Made by a program: the position numbers and the translations under genes
The notes under the pieces: model-generated
What the model saw: only the letters and a program-made list of their open reading frames with translations
Database searches by the model: none
What the model was told of the DNA's origin: nothing
Source of the DNA: Myxococcales bacterium
GTDB taxonomy: Bacteria > Myxococcota > Myxococcia > Myxococcales > Anaeromyxobacteraceae
Length of the DNA stretch: 9,492 nt
Direction: 5' to 3'
Assembly (NCBI GenBank): GCA_021784995.1
Contig: JAJYHA010000153.1
Location: forward strand, 1 to 9,492
Shown here: positions 6,614 to 9,492 of the stretch, piece by piece
How the letters are laid out: each line of letters starts with the position of its first letter
How positions within the stretch are numbered: the first letter of the stretch is position 1

Positions 6614-6633
6614 GCGGGCACACGTCTGCCCGC
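6614..6633. promoter_or_regulatory. Candidate activator site (perfect inverted repeat) upstream of amt
   Basis: GCGGGCA-N6-TGCCCGC is a perfect dyad with 7-bp arms. Its centre (6623.5) is about 97 bp upstream of the predicted transcription start and 72 bp from the -24 GG, where NtrC-type activators typically bind. The dyad lies in the noncoding gap between amt and the TPR-like gene. The outer-membrane-protein promoter has a related dyad at the same distance. Confidence 0.5.
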
Positions 6634-6677
6634 GACGCGAGCAGGTCCGCCCGAGGAGGCTCCGGCGCCGTCCGAGG

Positions 6678-8015
6678 CTACGGGGTCGAGAGCGGTTCCC
6701 GCGGAGGCGCCGATCCACCAGCTGCCGAGTCACGCGCCCACGGCTGCGGACCACCCGGCGTCGTCGCCTTGCCCGAGACGTGAGGCTCGCCGTGCACGGC
6801 CTTCGCCTTCGCCTTGGGCCTGGGCCTGGGCTTGGCCTTGTCGACCTTGCCCTTGCCCTTGGACTTCGGTCTCGCCTTGGGCCCGGCGGCCGCGGCGTGC
6901 GTGCCGGGGCCACTCACCTTGAAGCCCCACGGCAAGGTGCGGACCGGCCTGGCTGGCTGTGGGGGGGGAGGGGGCGGTGGGGGGACGTACGGGTCGTCGT
7001 CGCTGGCGCTGACGAGGGAGGCAGGGGTGGCGGCCGGGACGCGGAAGCGCTCCCGCGCCACGGCGAGCGCGGCGCTGGCGCGCTCCACCCACGCCCGCTG
7101 CGCCGCGTCGGCCGGGAGATCGCGCAGCGTGGTGGCCGCTGCCGTGCCGTCGCCCAGCCGCGCCTGCAGCGCCGCGAGGTAGAGGGCGGCGCGGATCCGC
7201 TCCACGGGTGGGGTCTCCCGATCCAGCATGGAGCCGAGCGGTGCGGAGGCTTCGCCGGACGGCACCTCGCTCGAGAGGGCCAGCTTGGCCAGCCCGAAAG
7301 AGGCTCGCGCGTGTGGCGGCACGCGGTGGCCAGGGTCGCGCTCGAGGCCGGTGGCGAGCGCGTCGCTCGACTCCCGGAGCGCCGGGAGGTAGGCGTCGCG
7401 GGCCTCGGTGGCCCGGCCGGCGCGTCGCAGCAGGTCGCCGCGCAGGGCGAGCGCCGCCGGCAGGCGCGGGTCGGCTGCGAGCGCGAGCCGCACCGGTTCG
7501 GCGGCGCCGGCCACATGGCCCGCGAGGAGCGCCGCGCGCGCGGTCAGGAGGTGACGCAGGGGGCCATCCCCGCCCGACGCGAGCTGCTCGGCGGCGGTGC
7601 CGAACCGGCCCTCGCGCAGGGCGAGCACCGCCCAGGCGAGGTGGGCCGTCTCCGTCGCGGGCCCGCGCCGCGCCACCTCCTGCAGCGCCGCGTCGGCGGC
7701 AGCCGCCGCCTGGTCGTCGCGGTAGTCGAGCGCCAGCATCGCCAGCGCGAGCGCGCGCAGCGAGCCGGCGCCGGGTGGATCGGCACGGGCCGCCCGCAGA
7801 CCGAGGAGGGTCGCCGCCTCGCCGTAGCCGAGCCAGGTGTCGGAGCGGACGAGGCGCTGCGCCCGCGCGACCGAGAGGGCGACGATGCGAGCCTCCTGCC
7901 GCTGGCGGTAGGCACCAACGCCCAGCGCGCTCGCGCCCGCGAGCACCGCCACGGCTCCCCAGCGGAGCCAGCGGGGCCGGCTGGCTCCGCGCGTCACCAC
8001 CACGGGCGGGCGCAC
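6678..8015 (-). CDS. Membrane-anchored TPR-like protein with proline run and histone-H1-like basic tail
   Basis: I do not recognise this 445-residue protein. A basic N-terminus (RGASRPRWLRW) precedes one membrane helix at about residues 17-35, so the rest should be outside the cytoplasm. Residues about 40-320 are Ala/Leu-rich helices with TPR-like character, for example about 155-215 (TARAALLAGHVAGAAEP, then DLLRRAGRATEARDAY). After DDDPYV comes a run of eight prolines (about 345-352). A tail of Lys/Pro/Ala repeats follows (about 375-404, PKSKGKGKVDKAKPRPRPKA) that resembles histone-H1-type tails. Codons through most of the tail keep high GC third positions, so it is coded, not noise. The GTG start at 8015 has no clear ribosome site, and the frame stays open back to a TAG at 8142-8144, so the true start could be upstream. 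It lies 143 bases after the ribbon-helix-helix gene, same strand. Confidence 0.7.
   Translation of the reverse strand: MRPPVVVTRGASRPRWLRWGAVAVLAGASALGVGAYRQRQEARIVALSVARAQRLVRSDTWLGYGEAATLLGLRAARADPPGAGSLRALALAMLALDYRDDQAAAAADAALQEVARRGPATETAHLAWAVLALREGRFGTAAEQLASGGDGPLRHLLTARAALLAGHVAGAAEPVRLALAADPRLPAALALRGDLLRRAGRATEARDAYLPALRESSDALATGLERDPGHRVPPHARASFGLAKLALSSEVPSGEASAPLGSMLDRETPPVERIRAALYLAALQARLGDGTAAATTLRDLPADAAQRAWVERASAALAVARERFRVPAATPASLVSASDDDPYVPPPPPPPPQPARPVRTLPWGFKVSGPGTHAAAAGPKARPKSKGKGKVDKAKPRPRPKAKAKAVHGEPHVSGKATTPGGPQPWARDSAAGGSAPPREPLSTP
6801..6880. repeat. Six-base periodic low-complexity repeat encoding the Lys/Pro/Ala tail
   Basis: The top strand shows recurring CCTTGG, GCCTGG and CCTTGC units with roughly 6-base period, encoding alternating Lys-Pro, Lys-Gly and Lys-Ala dipeptides on the minus strand. 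Such tracts can expand or contract by slippage, so length may vary between strains. Confidence 0.6.
6961..6984 (+). repeat. G-rich tract with G-quadruplex potential (encodes proline run)
   Basis: Top-strand G-runs of 8, 5 and 6 are separated by one to four bases. The tract encodes eight consecutive prolines on the minus strand, and the top strand is the template for that gene. Folding into a G-quadruplex is possible; consecutive prolines also tend to stall ribosomes that lack EF-P. Confidence 0.5.
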
Positions 8016-8158
8016 CCGCGCGGGAGGCGAAGCACCTTCGGCGGACGGTGGGTCGCGATCGGGAGCGCCGGACGGGCCTTCGCCTGGATCCAGGGGGGGC
8101 CTCTTCGACGGCTGCTGCTGCGGACGACGGGGACGGAGGCGCTAACGGGAGAGGCGGT

Positions 8159-8374
8159 TCAGGCGCCCTTCTCCTCCCGCTCGTCCTCGCGCGCGACCCC
8201 GGAGAGCACGTCGTTGACCGAGGGGAACCGCGTGATCTCACCACGGGCGATGCGCCAGGCCTGCTGCACGATCCACGAGAGCGACCGATCCTGGCGATTG
8301 GCCTCCGCCTGGATCTCGTTCAGCATGTCCTCGGGGAAGTACAGGGACTGCTTTCGCTTGTCGGTCCCGGCCAT
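8159..8374 (-). CDS. Small ribbon-helix-helix protein (possibly TIGR04563 family)
   Basis: This 71-residue protein has a ribbon-helix-helix layout: a short strand KRKQSLYFP (about 6-14), helix EDMLNEIQAEANRQ (15-28) and helix SLSWIVQQAWRIAR (31-44). A charged C-terminal tail follows. Ribbon-helix-helix dimers usually bind DNA through the strand and often repress their own promoter. The sequence resembles my memory of a small uncharacterised family in myxobacteria (TIGR04563), which I could not verify. The ATG at 8374 directly follows an in-frame TAG, so the start is fixed, and GGGAG at 8383-8387 is a good ribosome site. Its own promoter lies at 8416-8445, with inverted repeats nearby. No toxin gene is adjacent, so an antitoxin role is not supported. 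The TPR-like gene lies downstream on the same strand. Confidence 0.85.
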   Translation of the reverse strand: MAGTDKRKQSLYFPEDMLNEIQAEANRQDRSLSWIVQQAWRIARGEITRFPSVNDVLSGVAREDEREEKGA

Positions 8375-8391
8375 CTAGAGAACTCCCTCTA

Positions 8392-8407
8392 CGTTCTGGT
8401 GAGAACG
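8392..8407. promoter_or_regulatory. Inverted repeat at the start of the ribbon-helix-helix transcript, candidate operator
   Basis: CGTTCT-N4-AGAACG is a perfect dyad with 6-bp arms, overlapping or just after the predicted transcription start (about 8409). The half-site GAGAAC recurs at 8377-8382, closer to the ATG. Ribbon-helix-helix proteins often bind such repeated sites at their own promoter, so autoregulation is a reasonable inference. As RNA it could also form a small 5' hairpin. Confidence 0.4.
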
Positions 8408-8415
8408 CTCCGTAG

Positions 8416-8445
8416 CTTGTACGCGAGCGCCGCTCGGGTGGTCAA
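8416..8445 (-). promoter_or_regulatory. Candidate housekeeping promoter of the ribbon-helix-helix gene
   Basis: Read on the minus strand, TTGACC (8445-8440; 5 of 6 to consensus) and TACAAG (8421-8416; 4 of 6) are separated by 18 bp. The predicted start is near 8409, with about 35 bases of leader containing the ribosome site. A dyad CGAGC-N3-GCTCG (8424-8436) sits between the two boxes, where a bound protein would block polymerase. Confidence 0.55.
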
Positions 8446-8493
8446 GTTGTCGGCCGGCGTGTGCCTTCGCCGCACGGGCCGGCCCGCCCCACG

Positions 8494-8529
8494 AAAAAAG
8501 TGGGGAGCCGGCATCTCTGCCGGCTCCCC
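8494..8529 (-). terminator. Strong intrinsic terminator on the minus strand with no gene upstream
   Basis: A perfect 12-bp stem (8502-8513 with 8518-8529) has a TCTC loop on the top strand. On the minus strand the stem is followed, after two bases, by six Us (8499-8494). It can only end transcripts arriving from the right, yet no minus-strand gene is visible there; tilS runs the other way. It lies upstream of the ribbon-helix-helix promoter. Confidence 0.75.
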
Positions 8530-8568
8530 TTGGGCCCAGAGGGGGAGGGGGGGGACCCCTAGGCCCAA
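8494..8568 (-). ncRNA. Candidate small structured RNA or leader ending at the orphan terminator
   Basis: Directly next to the terminator stem is a second hairpin: TTGGGCC (8530-8536) pairs perfectly with GGCCCAA (8562-8568), and the enclosed G-run can also pair with CCCCT (8556-8560). The two helices abut at 8529/8530 and could stack. A minus-strand transcript would thus be a compact two-hairpin RNA with a U-tail. The 5' end is uncertain; TTGGCA at 8615-8610 could be a -35, but no good -10 follows. It could instead be an attenuator in a long leader of the ribbon-helix-helix gene. Confidence 0.4.
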
Positions 8569-8746
8569 CGCTCAGAAGGCAAAGTTTCGAGGCCCCCCTC
8601 GACGACGCATGCCAACATGTCATTCCAGCTCGTGAAAGGCAACAGGGTCGCAGGAGGAGCCTCGCGCTCCGCGGACATCCTGTCTCACCCGCCGGAACCA
8701 CCCAGCAGGACGGGTCATTCCGGGCGTCGTATCCTCAACCGCACGG
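8569..8746. other. Intergenic stretch upstream of tilS
   Basis: Part of the noncoding gap 8375-8746, this stretch is less GC-rich than the genes around it. For tilS, a -10-like TATCCT lies at 8730-8735 with only a weak -35. This would place the transcription start within a few bases of the ATG and make the mRNA nearly leaderless. The motif GTCATTCC occurs twice (about 8619 and 8714), with a third copy upstream of the sigma-54 activator gene (about 1859); its meaning is unknown. I see no convincing gene here. Confidence 0.4.
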
Positions 8747-9492
8747 ATGGCCCCCAGACTCCACGCCTTCGAGGAGGCCGTGCTCCGGACGGTCCGGACG
8801 CGAGGCCTCTTCGCGGCGGATGCGCGCGTCCTGGCTGCGCTGTCGGGCGGGGCCGACTCGACGGCCCTGGTCGCGGCGCTGGCGGCGCTCCGTGACGCGG
8901 GCCTGGTGGCCGCGGTGGCCGCCTGCCACGTGGACCATCAGCTCAGGGCCGACGGCGCGGCCGACGCCGAGGCCTGCGCGCGGCTCTGCGGCGCGCTGCG
9001 GGTGCCGCTGGACCGGCGCGCCGTGGTGGTCGGGCGGGGGAGCCTCCAGGCGTCGGCGCGGCGCGCGCGCTACCGCGCGCTGTCCGCGGCCGCGGTGGCC
9101 TGGGGCGCCGACCGCGTCGCCACGGCGCACACGCGCTCCGATCAGGCCGAGACGGTGCTGCAGCGGTTGCTCCGCGGCGCCGGCGCGCGGGGGCTGGCCG
9201 GCATCCCTCCGCGCAGGGGGAGCATCGTCCGCCCGCTGATGGACCTCTCCCGCGGCGACGTGCTCGCGTACCTGGAGGCGCGCGCCCTCTCCTGGCGGGA
9301 GGACCCGACGAACCGCTCCGCGCGCTTCCTCCGCAACCGGATCCGTCACGAGGTGCTGCCGCTCCTCGAGGCGCTGGCGCCGGGTCTCGAGCGACGCCTC
9401 GCGCGGACCGCCGACCTGCTGCGCGACGGCGAGCGCGCGCTCGACGCGCTGGCGCGGCGCGCGGTCCCGGTGGGCGCGGCGCGCGCCGCGAC
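8747..9492 (+). CDS. tilS: tRNA(Ile)-lysidine synthetase, 3' end cut by the window
   Basis: The first 248 codons of TilS are present. This enzyme uses ATP and lysine to convert the wobble cytidine of the CAU anticodon of a tRNA-Ile to lysidine, so that it reads AUA; it is usually essential. The PP-loop ATP-binding motif SGGADST is at residues 33-39 and HVDHQLRA at 61-68. The family block ATAHTRSDQAETVLQRLLRG is at 125-144 and DPTNRSARFLRNRIRHEVLP at 186-205. The frame is open to the last base, so the C-terminal domains lie outside. The ATG at 8747 gives the normal family N-terminus but has no visible ribosome site. Longer same-strand and antisense frames across this interval are shadows. Confidence 0.93.
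   Translation, partial: MAPRLHAFEEAVLRTVRTRGLFAADARVLAALSGGADSTALVAALAALRDAGLVAAVAACHVDHQLRADGAADAEACARLCGALRVPLDRRAVVVGRGSLQASARRARYRALSAAAVAWGADRVATAHTRSDQAETVLQRLLRGAGARGLAGIPPRRGSIVRPLMDLSRGDVLAYLEARALSWREDPTNRSARFLRNRIRHEVLPLLEALAPGLERRLARTADLLRDGERALDALARRAVPVGAARAA

Noticed and set aside
6499..6621. 41-residue N-terminal extension of Amt
   Set aside because: It would cover the sigma-54 promoter and the activator dyad; the signal-like N-terminus starts at the GTG at 6498 with a GGAGG site.
5026..6783. 585-codon + strand frame and a 619-codon minus frame (5054-6913) over amt
   Set aside because: Both overlap the Amt gene, whose pore residues are all conserved; their low-complexity Arg/Gly/His composition marks them as shadows.
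8159..8374. Toxin-antitoxin module
   Set aside because: Ribbon-helix-helix proteins can be antitoxins, but neither neighbour resembles a toxin; the downstream gene is a large membrane-anchored protein 143 bases away.
6459..8378. 639-codon + strand frame and a 504-codon minus frame (6730-8244) over the TPR-like gene
   Set aside because: The frame at 6678-8015 has a membrane helix, TPR-like helices and the best codon bias; the others are Arg-rich and also cross the ribbon-helix-helix gene or noncoding DNA.
8502..8529. The hairpin as a tRNA arm or mobile-element end
   Set aside because: No cloverleaf can be drawn around it and no transposase or target duplication is nearby; the adjoining U-tract makes a terminator the simpler reading.
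8617..8895. 92-codon + strand frame starting MSFQLVKGN in the gap before tilS
   Set aside because: Its second half overlaps tilS in another frame, it has no ribosome site I trust, and codon bias is poor. A very short real gene cannot be fully excluded.
8735..9349. 204-codon minus strand frame and a 139-codon + frame (8820-9239) over tilS
   Set aside because: Out of frame with or antisense to TilS, whose PP-loop and family motifs are unmistakable.

Overview
The window is very GC-rich DNA, dense in GC-ending codons, with many long open frames antisense to real genes. The gene content is chromosomal: a histone-like protein, an NtrC-type regulator, an ammonium channel and tRNA-lysidine synthetase. 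A small ribbon-helix-helix protein of a type I associate with myxobacteria, together with the base composition, suggests a Myxococcota (delta-proteobacterial) chromosome, possibly Anaeromyxobacter-like. This placement is inference. I see no insertion sequence, phage gene, CRISPR array, rRNA or tRNA.

Layout from left to right. An HU-type DNA-binding protein (+) converges on an NtrC-type sigma-54 activator (-). A small VanZ-family membrane protein (+) follows, apparently preceded by a 22-codon leader ORF overlapping its start. It converges on a membrane histidine kinase (-). Next are an exported beta-barrel-like protein (-) and an Amt ammonium transporter (-). Then come a TPR-like membrane-anchored protein with a histone-H1-like basic tail (-) and a ribbon-helix-helix protein (-). 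A noncoding stretch with a strong orphan terminator follows, then tilS (+), which runs off the right edge.

The most interesting signal is a possible small sigma-54 regulon. The amt gene and the outer-membrane-protein gene each have a -24/-12 promoter with exact GG-to-GC spacing placed just before a GTG start. Each promoter also has a GGCA/TGCC inverted repeat centred about 97 bp upstream of the predicted transcription start, where enhancer-binding proteins act. The same neighbourhood encodes an NtrC-type activator with intact GAFTGA loop and a histidine kinase, so kinase, activator, inner-membrane ammonium channel and outer-membrane protein may form one nitrogen-uptake circuit. No PII (GlnB/GlnK) gene lies in the window.

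A second point is the 8494-8568 region. Two adjacent perfect-stem hairpins are followed by a U-tract on the minus strand, upstream of a separate promoter for the ribbon-helix-helix gene and with no minus-strand gene to terminate. This suggests an unannotated small RNA or a leader attenuator. The ribbon-helix-helix promoter itself carries two inverted repeats that could be autoregulatory operators.
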